This document shows, piece after piece, positions 18,001 to 26,107 of a stretch of DNA of 64,000 nucleotides. The stretch spans positions 62,001 to 126,000 of the forward strand of contig NZ_DF238913.1 of the NCBI RefSeq assembly GCF_000400995.2, written 5' to 3'. How positions within the stretch are numbered: position 1 is the stretch's first letter; each line of letters begins with the position of its first letter. The DNA is from Acidovorax sp. MR-S7. Its GTDB lineage: Bacteria; Pseudomonadota; Gammaproteobacteria; Burkholderiales; Burkholderiaceae_C. The notes beneath the pieces were generated by a model. It was not told the origin of the DNA and did not search any database. It was given only the letters and a program-made list of their open reading frames with translations. A program made the translations under genes and the position numbers.

Positions 18001-18359
18001 GCGGCCAGCCCGGCAGTCGGGTTGACGACTTTTACGCGGTCTGCGGGCAAGCTCAGAAGAGTTTGATGTGGCTGTTCAATAAGGAAAAAACGACAGACCT
18101 TTTTGCGCATCTTCTAAAACGTGAAGAGCGTCGTCTGGCGAAGGGATTGGCCACACGGTTCGAAATAGGTGATAAGGCAACCCTTGCTCGGGTAAGGGAG
18201 CTCAGTCGACGACATGAAGTACGGCTGTCTGTCTATGTCGTTCAACCAGGGCTTTCTAAGCATGGCGCAAGTGCACCTGTCCGAGTGCTGTTAGGTGCTA
18301 CCGAAAGATACCTCTATGAGACTTACCAGGTTCCGTTCATAGTGGTGTGCAGTTCATAG
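15084..18359 (+). CDS. DEAH-box superfamily 2 helicase with candidate C-terminal nuclease, likely defence protein
   Basis: A 1091-aa protein with an SF2 motor in its first half. Seen: Walker A PTGTGKT (160-166), DEAH (272-275), FTATPFR (motif III), GEGFDMPELK (motif V) and QLAGRFTR (motif VI). The N-terminal 140 residues and the region after about 550 match nothing I can name. Near the end, Asp947 (AADVVGI) followed by EVEFYHCK (963-970) and VCGQAQKS resembles a degenerate PD-(D/E)XK nuclease core with HCK in place of ExK; this is a guess from pattern. A strong GGAGGAG precedes the ATG. Base composition is clearly less GC-rich than all neighbours and codons are unbiased, pointing to transfer. 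It follows a type I restriction scar, suggesting a defence role. Confidence 0.8.
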   Translation: MEVLLPPMKAFEVAHRCGPIEQLAQPATRHIATVAKYTNGSDKGHLVTGTNGDVVAYVFAKPPVGAFKDDAPVLVAKGLGTEIDDADLRKGYWVQHPHNTAQQTASARDAALSSWINAFQFTNEASSGGRPALRSPQVGALHAIHAHWSTSIEVATVVMPTGTGKTETMLSTLVSDRCSRVLVIVPTDALRTQIANKFLTLGLLKAANNAVLLEGAHRPVVGTLLKKPSTIEEVDTFFGPCNVVVTTSQLAGGCSSDVQAQMAKQCTHLFIDEAHHVEANTWRDLKAKFSLSRVLQFTATPFREDGQLIDGRVVYIYPLRKAMAEGYFRPISFSSVYEFDVARADQAIAAKAIEELDSDITGKHVVMARVANIKRAEAVFETYRAFDRFEPVMLHTGLSSKARTEAIQKLESGQSRIVVCVDMLGEGFDMPELKIAAFHDIRKSLAVTLQLAGRFTRSRADLGDPVFIANIANLDVRDELLQLYAQDPDWNELLPDLSDEAIADEVGAQEYMRGFDRSIDSIPLKDLRPSASTVIYKTTCANWTPRAFRAGLRGLKARDKVLVTINERENTLVALTARETGVPWTSISSVTEWHWELFVSVWDREKSLLFIHGSSNSSEFKDVAKAIGGRDVVLIADPQVYRVLHGINRLLLTNVGLDEHFGRQIRYTGRMGADVAARLGDATRQSARKAVVAGAGFENGTPVTIGAAKRGRVWSVLRLRVDTFAKWCRHLATKIVDESIDPDEVLKGTLIPKIVAARPEQHPIGVDWPLDFVSRQEHQVGFVPIGRSEVSISDVEFNVLDGPLTEPLILELRCDEWTRQVLLEIFPSGDTTDYRFSYVGAGQLDVRTGASGGQDLCQYLTAHPPTVWFADGSSLEGNLLVELPRAAPQYDTDKLQVLDWSGIDLTKESQHATRRTDSIQFRLLEQLRKKTCYAVLFDDDDAGEAADVVGIKVQEDGNQRRIEVEFYHCKFSSGQPGSRVDDFYAVCGQAQKSLMWLFNKEKTTDLFAHLLKREERRLAKGLATRFEIGDKATLARVRELSRRHEVRLSVYVVQPGLSKHGASAPVRVLLGATERYLYETYQVPFIVVCSS

Positions 18360-18405
18360 CAGGGTTACCGACACGGCTGTCTACGCCACCTTTGAGAAGT
18401 GGCTC

Positions 18406-18417
18406 ACTGTGGGTTAC
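18406..18417. repeat. Right arm of the 12-bp inverted repeat flanking the helicase gene
   Basis: ACTGTGGGTTAC, exact reverse complement of 15003-15014. Two further GGTTACC copies lie nearby (18363 and 18434 regions). The 214-bp gap 18360-18573 otherwise holds AT-rich DNA and the terminator of the tRNA gene. Confidence 0.6.
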
Positions 18418-18532
18418 TAAGATTTCTCAGTTGGTTACCAAAATTTTGTTGGCCCGACACCTGTCAGCTGCAGTTTGCCTGGTTGCTTTTGATATTTAAC
18501 ATAATATACATCGTATAAATTTAAAGAGGCAT

Positions 18533-18560
18533 AAAAAAGGCTCTGTTCTTCAACAGAGCC
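18533..18560 (-). terminator. Rho-independent terminator of the tRNA-Lys gene
   Basis: Read on the minus strand, a 9-bp perfect stem GGCTCTGTT/AACAGAGCC with a GAAG loop is followed by six T residues (complement of 18533-18538). It lies 13 bp beyond the 3' end of the tRNA. Confidence 0.9.
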
Positions 18561-18573
18561 TTTCGGATTTATT

Positions 18574-18649
18574 TGGTAGGACGTACAAGATTCGAACTTG
18601 TGACCAACGGATTAAAAGTCCGCTGCTCTACCAACTGAGCTAACGTCCC
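18574..18649 (-). tRNA. tRNA-Lys (anticodon TTT)
   Basis: A 76-base tRNA with CCA encoded. Acceptor stem GGGACGT/ACGTCCT (first pair G-U), D-arm TAGCTCAGTTGGTAGAGCA, anticodon loop CTTTTAA giving TTT, and T-arm with GTTCGAATC. Its 3' end points toward the low-GC helicase island. I found no direct repeat of the tRNA 3' end at the far side of the island, so use as an integration site is not supported. Confidence 0.96.
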
Positions 18650-18691
18650 GTACCAGCAAAGCACAAGATTATAGCCGGCTTTTACAGCCTG

Positions 18692-19477
18692 CTACGCGGC
18701 AGCGAGCCTGTCGAGTACCCATCCGCTGGCACATTGCCCGAAGGTAGCCGTGACGGCGACTGACGAACCGTAGCCGTGGCAGTTCAACGATCCGTCGCCT
18801 CCGGGCATTTCACACGACGCATGCGGTGGTGCGACAGACTCGCGGCTGAAAACGCAGGCCAGGCCGATGCGCTTGCCATCGCGCGCCGCGCCGTGCTGCT
18901 TGCGCAGACGGTAGCGCAGTTGCGCGAGCAACGGGTCATGGGTGGTTTGCGAAAGATCCTCGATGTCCACCTTGTGCGCCAGCCGCTTGCCGCCGGCTGC
19001 GCCGACGCTAATGAACGGTAGCCGCCGCATCTGCAGGGCCCATGCCGCCATGACTGTCTTGGCTTGGACCTGGTCGCAAGCGTCGATCACCGCATCGACC
19101 GGCCCGGGCAGGATCGCGGGCCAGTTGGCGGCTTCCACGAAGTCCTCGACGCATTCGACCCGGCAATCGGGATTGATCAGGCGTATGCGCTCGGCCATGG
19201 CCCGTACCTTGGCCTGGCCCACCGTCGTGGAGAGCGCATGGATCTGGCGGTTGATGTTGGACTCCGCCACATGGTCCAGGTCGATCAGCGTCAAATGACC
19301 AACGCCACTGCGTGCCAATGCCTCGGCAGCCCAAGAACCTACACCGCCGATGCCGACCACGGCCACATGTGCAGCGCGGATGCGCCCTGCCCCCTCGGTG
19401 CCATACAAGCGCGCCAGCCCGCCGAAGCGGCGGCCATGGTCGCCGTCCTGCAAAGGAGACGTGTCTGCCGCGCTCAC
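18692..19477 (-). CDS. tcdA: tRNA threonylcarbamoyladenosine dehydratase TcdA
   Basis: A 261-aa E1-like (ThiF/MoeB superfamily) ATP-dependent enzyme that cyclises t6A37 to ct6A in tRNAs reading ANN codons. Seen: RFGGLARLYG near the start, the nucleotide loop VAVVGIGGVGSWAAEALARSG, DLDHVAESNINRQ, and the IDACDQVQAK segment; the C-terminus has the family CVFSRE and NCHGYGSS regions. It starts with GTG overlapping the cpoB stop by 4 bp, so it is coupled to the tol-pal genes. This enzyme modifies tRNA-Lys among others, and a tRNA-Lys gene happens to lie immediately downstream. Confidence 0.94.
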   Translation of the reverse strand: MSAADTSPLQDGDHGRRFGGLARLYGTEGAGRIRAAHVAVVGIGGVGSWAAEALARSGVGHLTLIDLDHVAESNINRQIHALSTTVGQAKVRAMAERIRLINPDCRVECVEDFVEAANWPAILPGPVDAVIDACDQVQAKTVMAAWALQMRRLPFISVGAAGGKRLAHKVDIEDLSQTTHDPLLAQLRYRLRKQHGAARDGKRIGLACVFSRESVAPPHASCEMPGGDGSLNCHGYGSSVAVTATFGQCASGWVLDRLAAA

Positions 19478-20253
19478 TTCAAGCGCGCCAGGCGCTCCTT
19501 GGCCGCAGCAGCAGCTTCGGACTGGGGATAGACACGCAGCAAGTCTTCCAGCGTCTTGCGGGCCCCGCGCGTATCCTTCAGCTCAACTTGGCAATTGGCG
19601 ATCGACAGTGCCGCCTCGGGGGCACGCGCATGGTCGGGCGCTGCGGACAGCAACGCCTTGAAGTTGTCGATGGCGGACTTGTAGTCGCGCGTGGCGTACT
19701 GCGCGTTGCCCAGCCAGAAGCGCGCCGAAGGGGCATAGCCCGACTGGGGATACTGGCGCAGGAAGCCGCCGAATGCCGGGACGGCGTCTGCGAACTTGCC
19801 AGAGCGGAACACGGCCAGTGCAGCCTCGAAGTCGCGCTTCTCGGCCGGGTCGGCCCGAAATTCGCGGCCGTCCACCTGCACGTCGGTGGGCTCGAACTGG
19901 CGCAGGCGCTCGTCCATGCCCTGCGCCATGTCCTTCTGGCGGCGCTGCAGCTCCGCCACGTCCCGCTGCAGCTGTTCGTTCTGGCCCCGCATCGTGGCCA
20001 GTTCCGTGCGCAGGGTTTCGATCTGGGTCTGAAGGTCGAGCAGGCTGCGGCGCAGTTGAGAGACGTCCTCGCCGGAGCGCTCGCCGGTGCGCTGGTTGGC
20101 CTGCTGCATCACATCGACGCGCTGGCGCAGCTCCAGGATGGCCCGGCGCGCCTCGTCATCCTCGAACAGGGCATAACTCGGCGTGGCCCACAGGGCGGCC
20201 AGTGCGCAGGCGGCGGCTGCGGTCAGGGCGCGCGGCTGGATCGTACGACGCAT
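19474..20253 (-). CDS. cpoB: Cell division coordinator CpoB (YbgF, Tol-Pal system)
   Basis: A 259-aa periplasmic protein that links peptidoglycan synthesis to Tol-Pal driven outer-membrane constriction. The signal peptide is about 1-28 (ending PSYA), followed by LFEDDEARRAILELRQ, a long coiled coil (about 38-120) that trimerises the protein, and then three TPR-like repeats (AVFRSGKFADAVPAFGGFL, RDYKSAIDNFKALL, GARKTLEDLLRVYPQSEAA). Length matches the family. It directly follows pal, 12 bp away, which confirms the call. Confidence 0.95.
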   Translation of the reverse strand: MRRTIQPRALTAAAACALAALWATPSYALFEDDEARRAILELRQRVDVMQQANQRTGERSGEDVSQLRRSLLDLQTQIETLRTELATMRGQNEQLQRDVAELQRRQKDMAQGMDERLRQFEPTDVQVDGREFRADPAEKRDFEAALAVFRSGKFADAVPAFGGFLRQYPQSGYAPSARFWLGNAQYATRDYKSAIDNFKALLSAAPDHARAPEAALSIANCQVELKDTRGARKTLEDLLRVYPQSEAAAAAKERLARLK

Positions 20254-20265
20254 GCGCCTCCCCTA

Positions 20266-20814
20266 TCAGCGGTACGACAGCTCGGCGCGGCGGTTCTGCG
20301 CGTGCGCCTCTTCACCGTGCCCTTGGGCCGCAGGCTTTTCCTTGCCGAAGCTGACGGCTTCCATCTGGCTGTCGGGCACGCCCAGCAGGCCCATGGCGCG
20401 GCGCACGGCCTCGGCGCGCTTCTGGCCCAGGGCCAGGTTGTATTCACGGCCGCCGCGCTCGTCGGTGTGGCCTTCGATCATCACCTTGCGGCCGGGCGCG
20501 GCCTTGACATAGCGCGCGTGTGCATCGATCACCGACTGGAACTCGGGCTTGATGCTGTAGCTGTCGAAGTCGAAGTACACGATGCGCGCCACACCCACGG
20601 GACCGCCCTGGTTGCCGGCCGACTGGCTCAGGTCCACGGGTGCCACGCCGCTCTGGCTCGTGCCGCCGGCATTGGCGCCGCCCGGAGGAACCGTGGAGGT
20701 GGCGCCCTTGTCCTCGACGGGCACGTCGTCCAGCTTCACGCCGGAGCTGCAGCCGGCGATGAGGGCGGCGATGGTGAGCGCGATCGATACGCGCTTGAAA
20801 TGGATGCGGTTCAT
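20266..20814 (-). CDS. pal: Peptidoglycan-associated lipoprotein Pal
   Basis: A 182-aa outer-membrane lipoprotein of the Tol-Pal complex that holds the outer membrane to peptidoglycan. The lipobox is LIAGC (lipidated Cys at about residue 22). A flexible Gly/Ser-rich linker follows, then the OmpA-like domain (VYFDFDSYSIKPEFQ, IEGHTDERGGREYNLALGQKRAEAV), which carries the peptidoglycan-binding Asp and Arg residues. It lies between tolB and cpoB in standard order. Confidence 0.97.
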   Translation of the reverse strand: MNRIHFKRVSIALTIAALIAGCSSGVKLDDVPVEDKGATSTVPPGGANAGGTSQSGVAPVDLSQSAGNQGGPVGVARIVYFDFDSYSIKPEFQSVIDAHARYVKAAPGRKVMIEGHTDERGGREYNLALGQKRAEAVRRAMGLLGVPDSQMEAVSFGKEKPAAQGHGEEAHAQNRRAELSYR

Positions 20815-20857
20815 GGTGACTCTCCTGAAGAGCGGGTTGTTTGTATTGGGATAGGGA

Positions 20858-22180
20858 TCACTGCTTCTGGAACGGGCCCCAGTCGGGTTCGCGGATGTCT
20901 CCGCCCTGCCCGGCCAGGCGTGCCTTGATCTTGCCGTCCAGCGTGGTGGTCATGAGCGCCTCTCGGCCCTGCTGCTGCGTGGCGTACACGATGAGCCGGC
21001 TGTTGGGCGCGAAGCTGGGGTTCTCGTCGGCGGTGGTGTCCGTGAGAGCGGTCACGGTGCCCGATTTCAGGTCCATCACATGGAGCTTATAGGCGTTGCC
21101 GGAGCGGGAGATGTAGGCCAACCACTGACCGTCGGGGCTGATACTGGGCGAGATGTTGTAGGAACCGCTGAAGGTGACGCGCTCCGCGCCGCCGCCGGAG
21201 GCCGCCACGCGGTAGATCTGCGGCGAGCCGCCGCGGTCGCTCACGAAATAGATGCTCCGGCCGTCGCCGGAGAACACCGGCTCGGTATCGATGCCGCCGC
21301 TTTGCATGAGGCGGCGCGGCTCTCCGCCGTTCGCGTCGATGGTGTAGAGCTGCGAGCCGCCGTCGCGGCTGAGCGTGACGGCCAGGGTGCGGCCGTCGGG
21401 CGACCAGGCCGGCGCACTGTTGGAGCCGCGGAAATTGGCGATCAGGCGCCGGCGCCCGGTGGAGACGTCGTGCACATAGACCACGGGCTTGCGCGACTCG
21501 AACGACACGTAGGCCAGCTGCCCGCCCGAGGGCGACCAGGCCGGCGAGATGATGGGCTCGGGGCTGGAGAGCGCCGACTGCGCGTTCTCGCCGTCCGCGT
21601 CGGCCACCCACAGGCTGTAGCGCGCGCCGACCTTGGTGACGTAGGCGATGCGCGTGGAGAAGATGCCGCGCTCGCCGGTGAGCTTTTCGTAGATGAAGTC
21701 GGCGATGCGGTGGGCCACCAGGCGCAGGTCGGCCTGCGTGACCACGAAGCTCTGGCCGCCCAGGTCCTGGGCCTTGACCACGTCCCACAGGCGAAAGCGC
21801 ACGTCGAAGCGGCCGTCGGCCATGCGCGTGACGCTGCCGGAGGCCAGCGCGTCGGCCTTGCGCTGGCGCCACAGGGCGACGTCGGGGCGCGAGGATTCGT
21901 CCAGCGCCACGCCCGATGCGTCCACGCCGACGAAGCGCCCGCTGCGCTCCAGGTCGGCCTGCACGATGGCCGAGATTTTCTGCGGCGACTGCGCCTCGCC
22001 GCGGAACGGCGCCAGGGCGATGGGCAGCTGCGTCAGGCCCACGCCGGTGATCTCGACGCGGAACTGCGCGAGGGCGGGCAATGCGGGAGTGGATGCGAGC
22101 GCGGCGACCAGAGTGCGCCGGGAAGGCTGCGGCAGGGCCGCGGGAAAGGAAGGGGGGAAAGGGGAGCGGTCAATAGACAT
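20858..22180 (-). CDS. tolB: Tol-Pal system beta-propeller protein TolB
   Basis: A 440-aa periplasmic protein, with an N-terminal domain (FRVEITGVGLTQLPIALAPF) and a six-blade propeller with repeated SPEPIISPAWSPSGGQLAY- and APAWSPDGRTLAV-like blades. It binds Pal and TolA. The start at 22180 (MSIDRSPF) gives an export leader with a twin-arginine-like SRRTLVAALA and cleavage near LAQ; a longer in-frame start at 22237 lacks support. The upstream neighbour is the divergent msbA gene, not tolQRA, so the Tol motor genes must lie elsewhere. Confidence 0.95.
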   Translation of the reverse strand: MSIDRSPFPPSFPAALPQPSRRTLVAALASTPALPALAQFRVEITGVGLTQLPIALAPFRGEAQSPQKISAIVQADLERSGRFVGVDASGVALDESSRPDVALWRQRKADALASGSVTRMADGRFDVRFRLWDVVKAQDLGGQSFVVTQADLRLVAHRIADFIYEKLTGERGIFSTRIAYVTKVGARYSLWVADADGENAQSALSSPEPIISPAWSPSGGQLAYVSFESRKPVVYVHDVSTGRRRLIANFRGSNSAPAWSPDGRTLAVTLSRDGGSQLYTIDANGGEPRRLMQSGGIDTEPVFSGDGRSIYFVSDRGGSPQIYRVAASGGGAERVTFSGSYNISPSISPDGQWLAYISRSGNAYKLHVMDLKSGTVTALTDTTADENPSFAPNSRLIVYATQQQGREALMTTTLDGKIKARLAGQGGDIREPDWGPFQKQ

Positions 22181-22302
22181 TGGCAACCATCGAATAACCG
22201 TGAAATGCCGGCAAACAGAGCCTCGCATGTTACACATAACGTAGCGTGCGCTGTGACAAACTGTGCACGCCAGCCACCACCGAAACGTAGAATCCGCCCC
22301 TC

Positions 22303-24090
22303 ATGCAAGACCCGAATCATAGCGCGCCGGCGGCTGCCGCACGGCCTCTTCCGCTGCTGACACGACTGCGACGCCTGCATGTGTATTTCGGTCACCAGCG
22401 GCTGGCATGGAGCCTGGCGGTGCTCGCCACGCTGGTCGCGGCGGTCACCGAGCCGTTGATTCCCGCGCTGCTCAAGCCCTTGCTGGACCAGGGGTTCACC
22501 GAGGGATCGCTGGACCTGTGGATGGTTCCCCTGGCCATCGTCGGCGTGTTCTTCGTGCGCGGGCTGGCGCAGTTCACCGGGCAGTACGCGCTGGCGCGCA
22601 TCGCCAACGAGGGCATGCTGCGCCTGCGCACCGCCCTCTTCGACCGGCTGCTGGTGGCCGACATGGCCCTGTTCGGCCGGCAGTCGGCCAGCACGCTGTC
22701 CAACACCGTGGTCTACGAGGTGCAGAACGGCTTCAACGCGCTGGTGCAGGCGCTGCTGGGCCTGTCGCGCGACGGCTTCACGCTGGTGGCGCTGCTGGGC
22801 TACCTGCTCTACCTGAACTGGCAGCTCACACTGATCGTCGCGGTGATGGTGCCAGGCGTGGCCTGGATCATGAAGACACTCTCGCGCCGGCTCTACAAGA
22901 TCACCAAGAGCAGCCAGCAGGCCACCGACGACCTGGCCTATGTGGTGGAGGAAAACGTGCTCGCCCACCGCATGGTGCGCCTGCACGGCGCGCAGCAGGA
23001 CCAGGCCGGGCGCTTCGGCGCACTGAGCCAGAGCCTGCGCCGCCTGGCGATCAAGTCCACCATCGCTTCGGCCGCGATGACGCCCACCACGCAGCTGCTG
23101 GCCGCCGTGTCGCTGTCGGCCGTGATCTGCATCGCGCTGTGGCAAAGCCGCGGCGCCGGCGCGCAGGACGTGACGGTGGGCGGCTTCGCCGCGTTCATCG
23201 CCGCCATGCTGATGCTGATCGCGCCCATCCGCCGGCTGGCCGACGTGGCCAACCCCATCACGCGCGGCGTTGCGGCGCTGGAGCGCGGCCTGCTGCTGCT
23301 GGGCGAGACCGAGCCCGAATCCAGCGGCAGCCACCGCGCCGCGCGCGCCGAAGGAGCGATCACGCTGCAGAACGTGTCCGTGGCGTTCAACGCCGAGCAG
23401 GCGCCCGCCTTGAACGGCGTGAGCCTGGCCATCCGCCCCGGCGAGGTGGTGGCGCTGGTTGGCCCCTCGGGCGCGGGCAAGACCACGCTGGTGAACCTGC
23501 TGCCGCGCTTCATCGCGCCCAGCGCCGGCGCGGTGCTGCTGGACGGCGTGCCGGTGCAGGACTGGGACCTGCGCGCGCTGCGCACGCAGTTCGCGCTGGT
23601 GAGCCAGGACGTGGTGATGTTCAACGCCAGCATCGCCGCCAACGTGGCTCTCGGCACGGCGCCCGGCGCGGCCATCGACGAGCAGCGCGTGCGCGAGTGC
23701 CTGGCCGCCGCGAACCTGGCCGATCACGTGGCCGCCCTGCCCCAGGGCATCCACACCGTCGTGGGACACAACGCCACGCAGCTCTCGGGCGGGCAGCGCC
23801 AGCGGCTGGCGATCGCGCGGGCGCTCTACAAGGACGCGCCCATCCTGATCCTCGACGAAGCCACGTCGGCGCTCGACACCGAATCCGAACGGCTGGTGCA
23901 GGAGGCCCTGCAGCGCCTGATGCGCGGGCGCACCACGCTGGTCATCGCGCATCGGCTGTCCACCATCGAGCACGCGGACCGCGTGGTGGTGATGGAGCGC
24001 GGGCAGATCGCCGAGCAAGGCACGCACGCCGAGTTGGTGGCCGCCGGCGGGCTGTATGCGCGGCTGCAGGCGCGCTCCGGCGGTGCCTGA
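22303..24090 (+). CDS. msbA: Lipid A export ABC transporter MsbA
   Basis: A 595-aa half-transporter (membrane domain fused to ATPase) that flips lipid A-core across the inner membrane. Six TMs lie in residues about 30-310. The ATPase half shows Walker A GPSGAGKT (387-394), signature LSGGQ (from 494), Walker B LILDEATS with Asp518/Glu519, and the H-loop [24 protein letters not shown] in TM1-2 is typical of MsbA. It is divergent from tolB with 122 bp between them, in which I cannot place promoters securely. Confidence 0.94.
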   Translation: MQDPNHSAPAAAARPLPLLTRLRRLHVYFGHQRLAWSLAVLATLVAAVTEPLIPALLKPLLDQGFTEGSLDLWMVPLAIVGVFFVRGLAQFTGQYALARIANEGMLRLRTALFDRLLVADMALFGRQSASTLSNTVVYEVQNGFNALVQALLGLSRDGFTLVALLGYLLYLNWQLTLIVAVMVPGVAWIMKTLSRRLYKITKSSQQATDDLAYVVEENVLAHRMVRLHGAQQDQAGRFGALSQSLRRLAIKSTIASAAMTPTTQLLAAVSLSAVICIALWQSRGAGAQDVTVGGFAAFIAAMLMLIAPIRRLADVANPITRGVAALERGLLLLGETEPESSGSHRAARAEGAITLQNVSVAFNAEQAPALNGVSLAIRPGEVVALVGPSGAGKTTLVNLLPRFIAPSAGAVLLDGVPVQDWDLRALRTQFALVSQDVVMFNASIAANVALGTAPGAAIDEQRVRECLAAANLADHVAALPQGIHTVVGHNATQLSGGQRQRLAIARALYKDAPILILDEATSALDTESERLVQEALQRLMRGRTTLVIAHRLSTIEHADRVVVMERGQIAEQGTHAELVAAGGLYARLQARSGGA

Positions 24091-24096
24091 GCCAAT

Positions 24097-24196
24097 GCAA
24101 AAACCATAGCTGGCTGCGCTCATCCAGCAAGGCATTCAGCGATAAATCGCCTTGAATCCCTTGGCTGGAAAGCGCAAGCAGCTATCGAATCGGAAG
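24097..24196. repeat. Dispersed palindromic repeat, copy 5 (long form)
   Basis: About 95 bp with repeat-like ends in inverted orientation: ATAGCTGGCTGCGCT near 24106 and AGCGCAAGCAGCTAT near 24171-24185, with CCAGCAAGG and CCTTGAATCC inside. It fills the gap between the convergent msbA and ankyrin genes and is longer than the usual ~45-bp copies. Confidence 0.65.
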
Positions 24197-24198
24197 CA

Positions 24199-24870
24199 TC
24201 ACCACTTGCCGCGGTTGGGCTGGCGCTTGCGCATGGCCTCGGCGATCAGCTCCACCATGTCGGCGCGGTCGGCCTGCCGCGCGAAGTCGGTGGCCGTCAG
24301 GCCGAGCTGGTTCCTGAGCGTGGGGTCGGCCCCCTCCTCCACCAGCCGCCGCGCGGTGTCCGCTGTGCCGTAGCGCACGGCCATCATCAGCGGCGTGGTG
24401 CCGTTGGGCGAGGCAGCGTCGATGTAGGCATGGTGCTCCAGCAGCAGCGCCACCATGTCCGGCGCCTGCGCGGCGGTGGACGAGGCGGCGTAGTGCAGCG
24501 GCGTCCAGCCGGTCTTGTTCACGTCGGCGTCGCGCGCGATGAGCGCGCGGGCCGCCTCCAGGTGGCCGCGCAGCGCCGCCATCATCAGCGGGCTCTCGTC
24601 CTTGGCGTTGCGCTCCTCCGGCTTCAGGCCCTTGGCCGCGATCAGCGCCATGGCGGCCTTGTACGACTCGCCGCGCAGCGCCACGATGAGCGCGGGCTCC
24701 CCCTTGGGGTCGCGTGCGTTGGGGTCGAAGCCGCGGCGCAGCAGCCCGGTGATGGCCACGCCGTTGTCGAGCTCGACCGCGCGGAAGAAGTCTTCATAGG
24801 CGCCGGCGCGGGCCGCTCCGGCCACGGCCGCCAGGGCCAGCCATGCGAGCGTGGTGCGGCGGCGGGTCAT
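24199..24870 (-). CDS. Exported ankyrin-repeat protein
   Basis: A 223-aa protein with a signal peptide (about 1-23, [13 protein letters not shown]) and about five ankyrin repeats: [61 protein letters not shown] and [11 protein letters not shown]. Ankyrin stacks mediate protein binding; the partner is unknown. The start ATG overlaps the tatD stop (ATGA), so it is co-translated with tatD. Similar exported ankyrin proteins next to tatD occur in related bacteria, from memory. Confidence 0.9.
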   Translation of the reverse strand: MTRRRTTLAWLALAAVAGAARAGAYEDFFRAVELDNGVAITGLLRRGFDPNARDPKGEPALIVALRGESYKAAMALIAAKGLKPEERNAKDESPLMMAALRGHLEAARALIARDADVNKTGWTPLHYAASSTAAQAPDMVALLLEHHAYIDAASPNGTTPLMMAVRYGTADTARRLVEEGADPTLRNQLGLTATDFARQADRADMVELIAEAMRKRQPNRGKW

Positions 24871-25673
24871 GCGGGCTCCTTCAGGAAGAGTCGCTCGAAG
24901 TTGCGGCTGGTGGCGGCGGCCACTTCCTCGACGGACAGCCCCCGGACCTCGGCGATCTGCCGCGCCACGTAAGGCACGTAAGACGGATTGTTGGTCTTGC
25001 CCCGGTACGGCACAGGGGCGAGGTAGGGGCTGTCGGTCTCGATGAGCAGGCGGTCCAGGGGCACGAAGGCGGCCACGTTGCGCAGGTCCTGCGCGTTCTT
25101 GAAGGTGACGATGCCGGAGAACGAGATGTAGTAGCCCAGCTCCAGCGCCGCGCGCGCCACCTGGGCGGTTTCGGTGAAGCAGTGGAACACGCCCCCGGCG
25201 CGGTTGCCCGGGCCGTCCTCGCCCTCCTCGCGCAGGATGGCGAGCGTGTCTGCCGACGCGCTGCGCGTGTGGATCACCAGCGGCTTGGCGGTGGCACGGG
25301 CCGCGCGGATGTGGGTGCGGAAGCGCTCGCGCTGCCACTCCAGGTCGGCCACGCTGCGCCCGCCCTTGCGGTCTTCCATGCCGTAGTAGTCCAGCCCTGT
25401 CTCGCCGATGGCCACCACGCGCGGCAGCGCGGCGCGCTCCACCAGGTCCTGCACGCCGGGCTCGGTCACGCCCTCGTTGTCCGGGTGCACGCCCACGGTG
25501 GCCCAGAAGTTGTCGTAGCCCGTGGCCAGGCCGTGCACGGCGGGGAATTCCTCCATCGTGGTGCAGATGCACAGGGCCCGGTCCACCTGCGCCTCCTGCA
25601 TGGCCTGACGGATCTGGGGCAGCTGGCTGACCAGCTCGGGAAAGTTCAGGTGGCAGTGGGAATCGACGAACAT
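24867..25673 (-). CDS. tatD: TatD family metal-dependent deoxyribonuclease
   Basis: A 268-aa TIM-barrel hydrolase with 3'-exonuclease activity in characterised members; despite the name it is not part of the Tat translocase. Metal-binding and family motifs: [11 protein letters not shown] at the start, [35 protein letters not shown], and [11 protein letters not shown] at the C-terminus. Length is normal. The 58-bp gap to pilZ contains a terminator, so tatD and the ankyrin gene probably have their own promoter. Confidence 0.95.
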   Translation of the reverse strand: MFVDSHCHLNFPELVSQLPQIRQAMQEAQVDRALCICTTMEEFPAVHGLATGYDNFWATVGVHPDNEGVTEPGVQDLVERAALPRVVAIGETGLDYYGMEDRKGGRSVADLEWQRERFRTHIRAARATAKPLVIHTRSASADTLAILREEGEDGPGNRAGGVFHCFTETAQVARAALELGYYISFSGIVTFKNAQDLRNVAAFVPLDRLLIETDSPYLAPVPYRGKTNNPSYVPYVARQIAEVRGLSVEEVAAATSRNFERLFLKEPA

Positions 25674-25681
25674 GGCGGTGA

Positions 25682-25714
25682 AAAAACAAATGCCGACCGG
25701 CGCGCGGTCGGCAT
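25682..25714 (-). terminator. Rho-independent terminator between pilZ and tatD
   Basis: On the minus strand, a 9-bp stem ATGCCGACC/GGTCGGCAT with a 7-base loop is followed by TTGTTTTTT. It ends transcription of the mltG-tmk-holB-pilZ unit. Confidence 0.85.
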
Positions 25715-25731
25715 GGTGCGGGGGAGTGCTG

Positions 25732-26091
25732 TCAGATGGTCTGCGTGGGCCGGTCCGAGGCCAGGCTGGTGCCCAGGATTTCCTCGATCTTGAGCTTGAG
25801 CTGGCGCGACTTGTCGTCCTTGGGAAACTGGATGCCCACGCCCTGCGTGCGGTTGCCCGCCGCGCGCGCCGGCGTCACCCAGGCCACGCGGCCGGCCACG
25901 GGGTAGCGCTGCGGGTCGTCGGGCAGCGTGAGCAGCACGTACACGTCGTCGCCCAGCTTGTACTCGCGCGGGGTGGGGATGAAGATGCCGCCGTCCTCGA
26001 AGAAGGGGATGTAGGCCGCATAGAGCGCTGCCTTCTCCTTGATGTTGAGCTGCATGACGCTCGGGCGCGGCGCTGTGGAGGGACTGCTCAT
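25732..26091 (-). CDS. pilZ: PilZ domain protein (type IV pilus assembly PilZ)
   Basis: A 119-aa single-domain PilZ protein. Its place directly after holB is the standard place of the pilZ gene needed for type IV pilus biogenesis. Seen: LNIKEKAALYAAYIPFFEDGG, GDDVYVLLTLPDD and VAWVTP, ending with a Lys-rich helix. The c-di-GMP binding RxxxR...DxSxxG signature is not apparent, as known for the type IV pilus PilZ. Start at 26091 (MSSPSTAP) was chosen over an upstream in-frame extension that overlaps holB. Confidence 0.93.
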   Translation of the reverse strand: MSSPSTAPRPSVMQLNIKEKAALYAAYIPFFEDGGIFIPTPREYKLGDDVYVLLTLPDDPQRYPVAGRVAWVTPARAAGNRTQGVGIQFPKDDKSRQLKLKIEEILGTSLASDRPTQTI

Positions 26092-26107
26092 GGGGCGTGG
26101 ATGGAGG

